A stretch of DNA of 64,000 bases. Source: Planctomycetota bacterium. Lineage in GTDB: Bacteria > Planctomycetota > UBA8742 > UBA2392. The position numbers and the translations under genes are program-made. How positions within the stretch are numbered: position 1 is the first letter of the stretch; each line of letters opens with the position of its first letter. Below are positions 18,643-26,374 of the stretch, in pieces. The stretch is taken from NCBI GenBank assembly GCA_016722065.1, contig JADKGX010000001.1:620001-684000 (forward strand). Reading direction: 5' to 3'. The notes under the pieces are model-generated. The model ran no database searches, was not told the origin of the DNA, and saw only the letters and a program-made list of their open reading frames with translations.

Positions 18643-19908
18643 ATGAACTTTGTGTTTCATGCCATTGGCTTCATGGTCACGTTTCTGAACGTGGTCACCT
18701 TTCTGGCGCTGCGGCGCCGCTTGCGCATTGCCTTTCCTGTGCGCGGCAACCGGGCCAGTATTGGCGTTGCCGTGGTCTACGTGCTGCTGCTGCACCCGGG
18801 GCTGTTTCTGGCCTTTGGGGGTGTTTCCGGGCTTACATCGATGCGCGACCAGGTGCCGCTGTGGCTGGCGGTGGGTGCAATGTCGTTTCAACTGGCCACC
18901 TGGGCCTATGGCGGGTTCATGCTGGCCACGGCGGCGCCGGGCCGGTTTGCGGGCGCACTTGCCAGGCTGCGGCGGCTGTTTGTGCGCACGGCAGGCACCG
19001 GCGCTGAAAGGGCACTGGTCGATGAATCGCGGCGGCGGGCGATCACTCGCGCGGCGCTGGGCGTGCCGGTAGCGCTGGCGGCCACGGCCGCGGGCGGGGC
19101 CATGGCAGCGCGCCAGCAGCCGGTGGTGCGGCGGTTGCAGCTGCCCGTGGGTCGCGATTTGACACCGCTGCACGGGCTGACGATTGCGCAGGTGAGTGAC
19201 GTTCACGTGGGCAGCTACATGGATGGCGCACGCCTGGACATGATTGCCCAGGCCATCAACAGCCTGGGCGCGGACTACCACGTGATGACCGGCGACCTGC
19301 TGGACAACGACATTGCGCAAATGGATCTATCGCAGCGCTTTCTGCGCGGGCTGAAGCCGCGGCTTGGCAAGTTCATGGTGCCGGGCAACCACGAATACAT
19401 TGCTGCGCGCAGCGCCGACACCGCCCAGGTGCTGGCAGGCCTGCGCGAAACGGGCATAGACCTGCTGATAGACGAATCGCGCAAGCTGGTGCACGGCCAT
19501 GCGCACCTGTGGCTGCTGGGCATTGATTACCCGCGCCAGGCCACACTGGAACGCGCCACGCAGCGCGACACCAACCAGTCGCTGGATGCCGCCCTGGCTG
19601 ATGTGCGCGAAGACGGCGCGCCGCGCATTCTGCTTTCGCACCACCCCAAGACGTTTTATGAGGCCCGCGAGCGGCCGATTGATTTGACGCTTAGCGGCCA
19701 CACCCATGGCGGGCAGATTGTGCTGGGCCGGCTGGGCGATTACGCGCTGTCGCCGGTGCTGCCCTTTGAGCATTACCACAACGGTTTCTACGAGTACGAG
19801 GGCCGCAGGCTGTACGTCAATGCCGGCGCCGGCGGCTGGATGCCCGTGCGCATCAACTGCCCGCCGGAAATCACGCTGGTGGAACTTGTGCCAGGTGCAG
19901 GGACGTAG
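18643..19908 (+). CDS. membrane-anchored metallophosphoesterase (YkuE-like)
   Basis: 421 residues from the ATG at 18643; no clear Shine-Dalgarno, and a longer frame upstream is unlikely. The N-terminal ~160 residues contain about four hydrophobic helices (1-20, 40-58, 66-90, 130-155). The C-terminal domain has all calcineurin-like motifs: DVH (D186, H188), GDLLDND (D218), GNHEY (N249, H250), SHHP (about 332) and GHTHGGQ (353-358). These residues bind a two-metal centre and hydrolyse phosphoesters. The topology puts the catalytic domain on one side of the inner membrane, probably outside. YkuE/LpxH-like members act on envelope lipids or nucleotides; the substrate here is unknown. It is followed 84 bases on by the COG0523 gene. 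Confidence 0.85.
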   Translation: MNFVFHAIGFMVTFLNVVTFLALRRRLRIAFPVRGNRASIGVAVVYVLLLHPGLFLAFGGVSGLTSMRDQVPLWLAVGAMSFQLATWAYGGFMLATAAPGRFAGALARLRRLFVRTAGTGAERALVDESRRRAITRAALGVPVALAATAAGGAMAARQQPVVRRLQLPVGRDLTPLHGLTIAQVSDVHVGSYMDGARLDMIAQAINSLGADYHVMTGDLLDNDIAQMDLSQRFLRGLKPRLGKFMVPGNHEYIAARSADTAQVLAGLRETGIDLLIDESRKLVHGHAHLWLLGIDYPRQATLERATQRDTNQSLDAALADVREDGAPRILLSHHPKTFYEARERPIDLTLSGHTHGGQIVLGRLGDYALSPVLPFEHYHNGFYEYEGRRLYVNAGAGGWMPVRINCPPEITLVELVPGAGT

Positions 19909-19992
19909 CGGCCGACCTTGGGCGTTTCTTCTACTGGCGAGTGCCCCTGTGGCGGGTATCTTTGCGCTTTGCACGATACGGAAAGAGCAAAC

Positions 19993-21081
19993 ATGACCAT
20001 TCCTGTGTACCTGGTAGCGGGCTTTTTAGGCAGCGGCAAAACCACGCTGATGCAGCGCCTGCTGAAGCACCTGAACGATCTTGGCCAGAAGCCGCTGGTG
20101 CTGATGAACGAGTTCGGCGAAACCAACGTCGACAACGAATTGCTGGAGGGCGCCAACGCCCAGATGCGTGAGTTGATTGACGGCTGCATCTGCTGCACCA
20201 GCAAAACCGAGCTGACCAAAACACTGTACGACATTGCTGTTACCGACAAGCCCAGCGCGATTCTGCTGGAAACCACCGGCCTTGCTGACCCGGTTGAAAT
20301 TCTCGACATCTGCACGCTGCCCAACATGCTGGACAAGTTGACCCTGCGCACGATTGTCAGCGTGGTCGATGTCAACCGCTGGGGCAAGGTTCCCCAGGCC
20401 GAAGCGCTGATGCAGCGCCAGGCCCGCTTTGCCGACCTGCTGCTGCTGAACAAGGCCGACCTGGTGGACGAAGCCACGTTGCAGAAGGTGGAAAGCGAAG
20501 TGCGCGCCCTGAACAAGCGCGCTGCCCTGCACCGCACCGTGCGAACCGAAGTAGACCCGAAGCTGGTGATCAACGCCGGCGGCACGCAGGTGGTGAACGA
20601 CGGCAAAGACCACAGTGATTGCGACCACGACCACGGCCACTGCGAGCACGAAGCGCATGAGCACAAGCACGAACACAAGCACGACGACGGCCACAAGCAC
20701 AACCGGCCTGCCCACGCGCACGACCACTATCTCAGTTTCACCATGTGGCCCTGCGGCACGGCCGACAAACGCAAGTTCAATGACTTCTTGAGCGAGGGCA
20801 TTCCCGGCCTGCTGCGGCTGAAGGGCTTTGTGCAGGTCGAGGGCGTGAAGCCGCAAGCGATTCTGCAATGGACCGCGGGCGATTTTGAGTTGATCCCGCG
20901 CCCGGCTTTCATTCGGGAAAAGAAGGACGTGCTGGTGTTCATTGGCGAAGACCTGGATCGCAAGCTGATCCAGAAAAAACTCGAGGCCACGGGCCTGCAC
21001 TTTCACGACCATGAACACGGGCATGAACACGGGCACGAACACCACGACCACGCCCATCACGGCCACGCGCACAAGCACTAA
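19993..21081 (+). CDS. COG0523 (CobW/ZigA-type) GTP-dependent metallochaperone, His-rich
   Basis: 362 residues; the ATG at 19993 follows GGAAAGAG. Walker A GFLGSGKT lies at 10-17, the metal-binding GCICC signature at 64-68, Walker B/switch ETTGLADP near 93-100, NKAD near 153, and a C-terminal CobW_C domain. Two His/Asp/Glu-rich stretches (about 205-245 and 338-362) are long potential metal-binding arms. Family members use GTP to deliver zinc or another metal to client enzymes in the cytoplasm. The His-rich arms favour zinc, cobalt or nickel. No Zur box was recognised upstream, so regulation is unknown. It is followed by the repeat arrays. Confidence 0.9.
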   Translation: MTIPVYLVAGFLGSGKTTLMQRLLKHLNDLGQKPLVLMNEFGETNVDNELLEGANAQMRELIDGCICCTSKTELTKTLYDIAVTDKPSAILLETTGLADPVEILDICTLPNMLDKLTLRTIVSVVDVNRWGKVPQAEALMQRQARFADLLLLNKADLVDEATLQKVESEVRALNKRAALHRTVRTEVDPKLVINAGGTQVVNDGKDHSDCDHDHGHCEHEAHEHKHEHKHDDGHKHNRPAHAHDHYLSFTMWPCGTADKRKFNDFLSEGIPGLLRLKGFVQVEGVKPQAILQWTAGDFELIPRPAFIREKKDVLVFIGEDLDRKLIQKKLEATGLHFHDHEHGHEHGHEHHDHAHHGHAHKH

Positions 21082-21092
21082 AGCTGCGTTCT

Positions 21093-21208
21093 AGCCACGG
21101 ATTGCACGGATTGGCACGGATAGCGGCAACGGGTTGGCCGCCAAAAAGCGCCAGGAATGGCTGCTGCCATGGCTTTGACCACAGATGCACGCAGATGGAC
21201 GCAGATAA
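21093..21208 (+). repeat. degenerate CCACGGAT-type repeat unit
   Basis: Contains CCACGGATT-n-CACGGATTGGCACGGAT, then a GGCCGCCAAAAAGCGCCA stretch related to the body of the 143-bp units, then CACAGATGCACGCAGATGGACGCAGAT. It looks like a decayed member of the family in the 23.9-24.6 kb orientation. Confidence 0.6.
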
Positions 21209-21211
21209 GTA

Positions 21212-21852
21212 GTGGCAAGGCCGTTGCTGTTCAGCCCATGTAACTCAAGGTTGCCGTCGCCCCCAGCCTTGCGGGCGGGGCTGTGTTTTGTCCGTGTTTG
21301 TCTGTGCCAATCCGTGGTTGAAAGCCGTTGCTGTTGGTTGTGGCAAGGCCGTTGCTGTTCAGCCCATGTAACTCAAGGTTGCCGTCGCCCCCGCCCTTGC
21401 GGGCGGGGCTGTGTTTTATCCGTGTCTATCTGTGTTCATCCGTGGTTGAAAGCCGTTGCTGTTGGTGGTGGCAAGGCCGTTGCTTTTCAGCCCATGTAAC
21501 TCAAGGTTGCCGTCGCCCCCGCCCTTGCGGGCGGGGCTGTGTTTTATCCGTGTCTATCTGTGTTCATCCGTGGTTGAAAGCCGTTGCTGTTGGTGGTGGC
21601 AAGGCCGTTGCTTTTCAGCCCATGTAACTCAAGGTTGCCGTCGCCCCCCGCCCTTGCGGGCGGGGCTGTGTTTTATCCGTGTTTGTCTGTGCCAATCCGT
21701 GGTTGAAAGCCGTTGCTGTTGGTGGTGGCAAGACCGTTGCTGTTCAGCCCATGTAACTCAAGGTTGCCGTCGCCCCCGCCCTTGCGGGCGGGGCTGTGTT
21801 AGCCGTTCCGATCCGTGCTTTTCTGTGTTCATGCGTGGTTGAAAGCCGTTGG
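21212..21852 (-). repeat. array of five 128/129-bp repeats (minus orientation)
   Basis: Units start at 21212, 21340, 21468, 21596 and 21725. Each holds, on the plus strand, GTTGCCGTCG, a GC hairpin (CCCCGCCC TTGC GGGCGGGG), TGTGTTTTATCC, then 10-base-spaced ATCCGTG/ATCTGTG motifs and GGTTGAAAGCCGTTGCTG. Read on the minus strand this is the same element as the 143-bp arrays at 23.9-24.6 and 25.2-25.5 kb. The first copy has a mismatched hairpin stem and the last a divergent tail. Open frames across it are artefacts. Confidence 0.95.
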
Positions 21853-21960
21853 CGTGTATGGCGGCAAAGCTTTTGCTGATGCCTGAAGTTGCCTGCCCCG
21901 TGCTTGAATCCTTTGCGGCGGGGTCTCCCGCTTGGTGTGGTTTTCTTGCAACATCGCGGC

Positions 21961-23043
21961 ATGTCCATCGAATGGCTCGAAGCTGAAGGCGCGATTGATG
22001 ACCGCCTGTCCCTCAACGGCCGCCGCGAAAAGCTGGAGGCCGCGGTAAAGCACGACCCCGCCGACGCGGTCTCGGCCCTTCAACTGGCCAGCGTGCTGGA
22101 CCAACTGGGCGTTGACCCGCAGACAATCGCCCGCACCCTGGACCCTTCCTTTCAAGCCAGCCCGCGCGACCCCGGCCTGATGGGCTGGCTGGGCTTGATT
22201 GCCTATCGCATGGGCGAGCTCAAGCTGGCCATGTTGACGGCCAAGGCCAGCTTTGACCTGGACCCCCGCGAACTGCTGGCCAACCTGGTGCTGGCCAACG
22301 TGCTGGTGCGCGCCGGCAAGTTCAACGAAGCCCTCAAGCACGCCCAGACAGCCCTTGAAGTCAGCCCGGCCAGCCACCTGCATAAAGACATCCAGCGCCT
22401 GTACTGCATCGTGCTGGCACGGCTGCAGAAGTTTGAGCAGGCCTACCAGTACCAGTTGCAGGTACTGGCCGAGCGCCCCGATGATTCCCAGGCGATTGAA
22501 GACACCGCCGACCTGCTGGGAGAAATGGCGCGCAAGGAAGAAGCCACGGCGCTGCTGCTTTCGGCACTGGAGCGCAAGCCGCTGGATACCGACCTGCTGT
22601 TTCGCACCGCCGTGGGATACTTTGAAGACGGCAACGCGGCCCAGGCGCTGGGGTATGCCGACCGCCTGCTGGCCGCCGATGGCCAGCACCTGGAAGGCTG
22701 GAACCTGCGGGCGCAGATCAAGCTGAAGCTGGGAAACGCCCAGGGCGCGCTGCAGGACCACCAGATGATTCTGGAGCTTTCCAAGAAGATGCCGCTGGAC
22801 TACGCCTTCATGGCCGAATGCCACCTGGCCATGGGCCGCAAAGACGAAGCGATCGCGGCACTCAAGCAAGGTATTGAAGAAGTCAAAGACTGGCCCCAGC
22901 GCCGCAAAGAATATGAGGCCATGTTGCAGCGCCTGCAAGTGCAGCCGCCCAGCGCCCAGCCCAAGGGCGGGGCCAAGCTGTCGCCCAACGACCCCTGCTG
23001 GTGCGGCAGCGGCAAGAAGCTCAAGAAGTGCCACGGCCAATAG
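21961..23043 (+). CDS. TPR-repeat protein with C-terminal SEC-C zinc motif
   Basis: 360 residues from the ATG at 21961. An upstream in-frame start exists, but it falls in poor sequence next to the repeat array; no strong Shine-Dalgarno. Residues ~20-320 are helical TPR-like repeats (for example ALLANLVLANVLVRAGKFNEALKHA, ALGYADRLLAADGQ). The last ~20 residues hold the SEC-C motif PCWCGSGKKLKKCHG, which binds zinc in SecA and many adaptor proteins. It is probably a cytoplasmic scaffold contacting ribosomes, nucleic acid or protein partners. It has no signal peptide. It is followed 60 bases later by a small unknown gene on the same strand; the pair is bracketed by inversely oriented repeat arrays. 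Confidence 0.8.
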   Translation: MSIEWLEAEGAIDDRLSLNGRREKLEAAVKHDPADAVSALQLASVLDQLGVDPQTIARTLDPSFQASPRDPGLMGWLGLIAYRMGELKLAMLTAKASFDLDPRELLANLVLANVLVRAGKFNEALKHAQTALEVSPASHLHKDIQRLYCIVLARLQKFEQAYQYQLQVLAERPDDSQAIEDTADLLGEMARKEEATALLLSALERKPLDTDLLFRTAVGYFEDGNAAQALGYADRLLAADGQHLEGWNLRAQIKLKLGNAQGALQDHQMILELSKKMPLDYAFMAECHLAMGRKDEAIAALKQGIEEVKDWPQRRKEYEAMLQRLQVQPPSAQPKGGAKLSPNDPCWCGSGKKLKKCHGQ

Positions 23044-23103
23044 CGGACAGGCCCGAAAGTGTCGCAGGTCGCTGTAGACTTCTGGCAGGAACAGGAGTCG
23101 ATC

Positions 23104-23850
23104 ATGCGTGCCCGAAACAAACTGGATGTGATGGCGGCGGTTCTGGCCTTGCCCAAGGGGCCCGTGCGCGACGAAATGTGGCGGCTGGCGGGCCGTGCCA
23201 TGGACAACCTTGGCTTTGCGCAACTGGAAAGCCAGTTGGACCACAACACCACCCTGCAAACCGAATATGCCGACGCCGTGCCAACAACGCCCACCGGCGC
23301 GCCGCCCTACGCACGCGACCGCATGCGGCTTTCCAGCCTGCTGACGCGGCAGTTGATGGCGCGCAACGCGATTCGCGAACGGGCCTTTGCCCTGGCCCGC
23401 GCGGAGTACTTTGGCCTGCACGGGCGCGACCCGCTGGCCGATCTGCCGCCCTGGCTGCGGCCGGAAACAGCCGACCCGACGCCGTTTCAGCATTCGCCCA
23501 GGGCCGATCAACCACAAGCCGCGCACAATGTGGCCGCCGAACCAGCCACGCAAGGCCAGCCCCTTGGCCCCGACCAGCAACCGCAGCACGGGCCGCAATC
23601 CACGCTGGACCCGGCAACGGGCCACGGGCCCCGGGGCGACGAATCGGCAGGCCAGGACAATACGCGCGACGAGCTTGCATCGATGGCATATGTCAAGGAA
23701 CTGGCCAGGCGCCTGCGGCCGGAAGGCCTGTCGCACGAGGCCAGCCTGGTGCTGCGCCTGGAAACGAAGCAGAAGAAGTTGACCAAGGGCCAGGTACGCG
23801 ACCGAGCCGTCGAGTTGATGATGGAAGCGCAAAGGGCCAAGGCGAAGTAA
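23104..23850 (+). CDS. uncharacterised protein with disordered middle
   Basis: 248 residues; the ATG at 23104 is preceded by CAGGAG at 7 bases. An N-terminal helical domain (1-110, rich in Arg, Ala and Leu) is followed by a Pro/Gln/Gly-rich low-complexity linker (about 115-190). A second helical, Lys/Arg-rich end follows (VKELARRLRPEGLSHEASLVLRL onwards). No signal peptide, membrane segment or Cys cluster is present. The linked two-domain build suggests a nucleic-acid or protein-binding adaptor, but I do not recognise the family. It sits just after the TPR/SEC-C gene and may be co-transcribed with it. Confidence 0.6.
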   Translation: MRARNKLDVMAAVLALPKGPVRDEMWRLAGRAMDNLGFAQLESQLDHNTTLQTEYADAVPTTPTGAPPYARDRMRLSSLLTRQLMARNAIRERAFALARAEYFGLHGRDPLADLPPWLRPETADPTPFQHSPRADQPQAAHNVAAEPATQGQPLGPDQQPQHGPQSTLDPATGHGPRGDESAGQDNTRDELASMAYVKELARRLRPEGLSHEASLVLRLETKQKKLTKGQVRDRAVELMMEAQRAKAK

Positions 23851-23855
23851 GCCGG

Positions 23856-24598
23856 CGTGGTACGGGGCGCAGGGGCGACGGCACGCTTTAGATGCATGGG
23901 CTCAACGGCAAACGGCTTTGCCGCCAAGACGCCAAGCACGGCCACGGCAACGGCTTTTGGCCACGGATAAACACGGATGAACACAGATAATACACAGCCC
24001 CAGCCGCAAGGCTGGGGGCGACGGCAACTTGGAGATGCATGGGCTCAACGGCAAACGGCTTTGCCGCCAAGACGCCAAGCACGGCCACGGCAACGGCTTT
24101 TAACCACGGATAAACACGGATGAACACGGATAGAACACAGCCCCAGCCGCAAGGCTGGGGGCGACGGCACCCTGGGTGCGCATTGGCTCAACGGCAAACG
24201 GCTTTGCCGCCAAGACGCCAAGCACGGCCACGGCAACTGCTTTTAGCCACGGATAAACACGGATGAACACAGATAAAACACAGCCCCGGCCGCAAGGCTG
24301 GGGGCGACGGCACGCTGGGTGCGCATTGGCTCAACGGCAAACGGCTTTGCCGCCAAGACGCCAGGATCGGCCACGGCAACGGCTTTTGGCCACGGATAAA
24401 CACGGATGAACACAGATAGAACACAGCCCCAGCCGCAAGGCTGGGGGCGACGGCACGCTGGGTGCGCATTGGCTGAACGGCAAACGGCTTTGCCGCCAAG
24501 ACGCCAGGATCGGCCACGGCAACGGCTCTTGGCCACGGATAAACACAGGTGAACACAGACAAAACACAGCCCCAGCCGCAAGGCCGGGGGCTGGCGCG
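23856..24598 (+). repeat. array of five 143-bp repeats (plus orientation)
   Basis: The segment GGCTCAACGGCAAACGG recurs at 23899, 24042, 24185, 24328 and 24471, exactly 143 bases apart. Each unit has a hairpin CGGCAAA..TTTGCCG, the track CCACGGATaaACACGGATgaACACaGAT with 10-base spacing, AAAACACAG, and a hairpin CCCCAGCC-GCAA-GGCTGGGG capped by a GNRA-type loop, then GCGACGGCA. It is the inverse orientation of the 21.2-21.9 kb array. Copies differ by a few bases. Confidence 0.95.
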
Positions 24599-24708
24599 GC
24601 GCGTGGCAATTGTGGGTGTAACAGGCAACCGTGGGCGGCATGAATGTCGCTCCAGAACATCCTGCGCGCGGTGACTTTGTCGTGACGGTTGGGTGCGGCT
24701 TGCTGCTT

Positions 24709-25182
24709 TCAAGCCCCCATGACCTTGATGATCAGGCGTTTGCGGCGCTGGCCGTCAAACTCGGCGTAGTAGATCTGCTGCCAGGTGCCCAGGTCGAGCC
24801 GACCTTCTGTGATCGGCACTATCACCTGGTGGTGGACCAGAATGCTTTTGAGGTGGCTGTCGCCGTTGTCTTCGCCGGTGCGATGGTGCAGATACTCGCT
24901 GCGCACTGCGTTGACAGGGCCGGTCTGGCCGGGCTGGGGCCATTGAATCTGCGGGTAGGCGCCCTGGGGTGTCAGGCTTTCCAGCCAGTGGTCAATGTCG
25001 TCCAGCAGGCCTTCTTCGGCATCATTGACCCAGACGCCAGCGGTGATGTGCATGGCCGAAACCAGCGCCATGCCGTCCTGCACGCCAGACTTGCGCACGA
25101 CTTCTTCGACTTTGTCGGTGATGCGCAGGTACTCGCGTTTGCGTTTTGTGTGGAAGTACAGGTACTCAGTGTAGGTCTTCAT
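24709..25182 (-). CDS. yjbQ: YjbQ-type (UPF0047) secondary thiamine-phosphate synthase-like protein
   Basis: 157 residues, full length for the family (about 130-140). Conserved motifs are visible: [20 protein letters not shown] (around residues 45-65), then the catalytic/zinc-site region [17 protein letters not shown] with several His, and [22 protein letters not shown]. Members of this family have weak thiamine-phosphate synthase activity in E. coli; their true role is not settled. It is cytoplasmic. The start ATG at 25182 has only a weak upstream purine stretch. It lies alone between repeat arrays 2 and 3. Confidence 0.9.
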   Translation of the reverse strand: MKTYTEYLYFHTKRKREYLRITDKVEEVVRKSGVQDGMALVSAMHITAGVWVNDAEEGLLDDIDHWLESLTPQGAYPQIQWPQPGQTGPVNAVRSEYLHHRTGEDNGDSHLKSILVHHQVIVPITEGRLDLGTWQQIYYAEFDGQRRKRLIIKVMGA

Positions 25183-25245
25183 GGGCGGGGTACTTTATCA
25201 AATGAAGCAGCCGACGCGGATGAATCACTTGGTTGCAGATCAGGA

Positions 25246-25546
25246 GCAATGGCTTTCAACCACGGACAAAACACAGCCCCAGCCGCAAGGCTGGGGGCGA
25301 CGGCAACTTGGAGATGCATGGGCTCAACGGCAAACGGTTTTGCCGCCAAGACGCCAAGCACGGCAACGGCAACGGCTCTTAACCACGGATAAACACAGAT
25401 GAACACGGATAAAACACAGCCCCAGCCGCAAGGCTGGGGGCGACGGCAACCTGGATGTGCATGGGCTGAATGGCGAACGGCATCACCGCCAAGACGCCAA
25501 GCACTGCAAGGGCTTTTAGCCACGGATAGCCACGGACGAACACGGA
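25246..25546 (+). repeat. third repeat cluster, two 143-bp units
   Basis: GGCTCAACGG at 25321 and GGCTGAATGG at 25464 are 143 bases apart. The units have the same CCACGGAT track and GCAA-capped hairpin (CCCCAGCC / GGCTGGGG) as the 23.9-24.6 kb array and the same orientation. The 3' copy is more degraded. Confidence 0.9.
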
Positions 25547-25647
25547 TTTTCATGGCATCTGGCTTGGCTGGCTACGCTTAGGTCTGCCTGGATCTGGCGA
25601 CTGTCCGCCTGGTGCTTGCCTTCGCGGTTCTTGGCGGTGATGCCGTT

Positions 25648-25686
25648 GCCGTTATCTGTGTCTATCTGCGTTCATCTGTGGCCAAC
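25648..25686 (-). repeat. isolated ATCTGTG-track remnant
   Basis: GTTATCTGTGTCTATCTGCGTTCATCTGTGG is the minus-orientation 10-base track of the family without its hairpin. It lies in the 25183-25797 gap, which otherwise holds the two 143-bp units and no gene. Confidence 0.65.
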
Positions 25687-25797
25687 GCCCTTGCCCGCGC
25701 GGGCTTGGAACTGTGGCCCGTGCTTGACACCTCAGGGCCGGGCGAGTCTACTGAATCGGGTCCACAAAGCCCTTTATCTTCGGGGCTTGGAGGCACT

Positions 25798-26238
25798 GTG
25801 ATCTTCAGCCGAAAAACTGACTACGGCCTGCGCGCGCTGATGTACCTGGCCGACAGGCGGGCCCGCGGCCCCGTGACACTGCACGAGATCGCGGAAAAGT
25901 TGATGATCCCCAAGGCCTTCCTTTCCAAGATTCTGCAGCAACTGGCCAAGAAGGGCGTGGTGCGCAGCCTCAAGGGCCCCAGCGGCGGCTTTGTGCTGGC
26001 GGTGGAGGCCTCCGAGCTGACCATGCAGGAAATCCTGGTTGAGATCGACGGCCCGATGAAAGTGTTTGATTGCTTTGCCACGGACAGCGATTGCAGCTTC
26101 TACGACGACTGCATGATCCGCGACGTGTTTGGCGAAGTAGAACAGAAGATCGGCCAGGTGCTGGCCCAGTACACGCTGGCGGACTTTCAACGTCACCGTG
26201 AGAAAACTCCCGAATCCGCCGGGCCGGCCAAGACCTGA
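25798..26238 (+). CDS. Rrf2-family transcriptional regulator with Fe-S-type cysteines
   Basis: 146 residues from the GTG at 25798, placed by the strong GGAGG just upstream. The winged helix (residues 5-70: DYGLRALMYLA, TLHEIAEKL, FLSKILQQLAKKGVVRS, GPSGGF) is typical of Rrf2/IscR/NsrR. Three Cys follow at 92, 99 and 105, close to the IscR cluster-ligand positions 92, 98 and 104. The protein therefore probably binds an iron-sulfur cluster and switches DNA binding with redox, NO or iron-sulfur status. The following gene is glutamate dehydrogenase, 136 bases on, a possible target; no suf/isc genes are nearby. Confidence 0.9.
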   Translation: MIFSRKTDYGLRALMYLADRRARGPVTLHEIAEKLMIPKAFLSKILQQLAKKGVVRSLKGPSGGFVLAVEASELTMQEILVEIDGPMKVFDCFATDSDCSFYDDCMIRDVFGEVEQKIGQVLAQYTLADFQRHREKTPESAGPAKT

Positions 26239-26374
26239 CAACCCCCGTTGGTGCGCACAATTGCGCCCATCTGGCCCTTTGCATCGGGGCCATGCCCAAG
26301 GCATAGTTCGCCATCAAGCGCCAGGGCGGACGGTTCCCTGAACCGGCCCGCCACGCAACCTACAGGGCAACCCG

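Noticed and set aside
21829..23832. 667-codon minus-strand frame across the TPR/SEC-C region
   Set aside because: It is a shadow of the two plus-strand genes, of which one has a TPR/SEC-C signature.
21212..24598. CRISPR array
   Set aside because: Units of 128-143 bp are similar along their whole length, with no unique spacers of 30-40 bp between short repeats; no cas genes nearby.
24188..24712. Open frames running through the repeat arrays on the minus strand (up to 174 codons), and similar ones at 21.2-21.8 kb
   Set aside because: The unit lengths 128 and 143 are not multiples of three, so all frames are read in turn. Frames are open only because the unit lacks stops; there is no ribosome binding site or conserved product.
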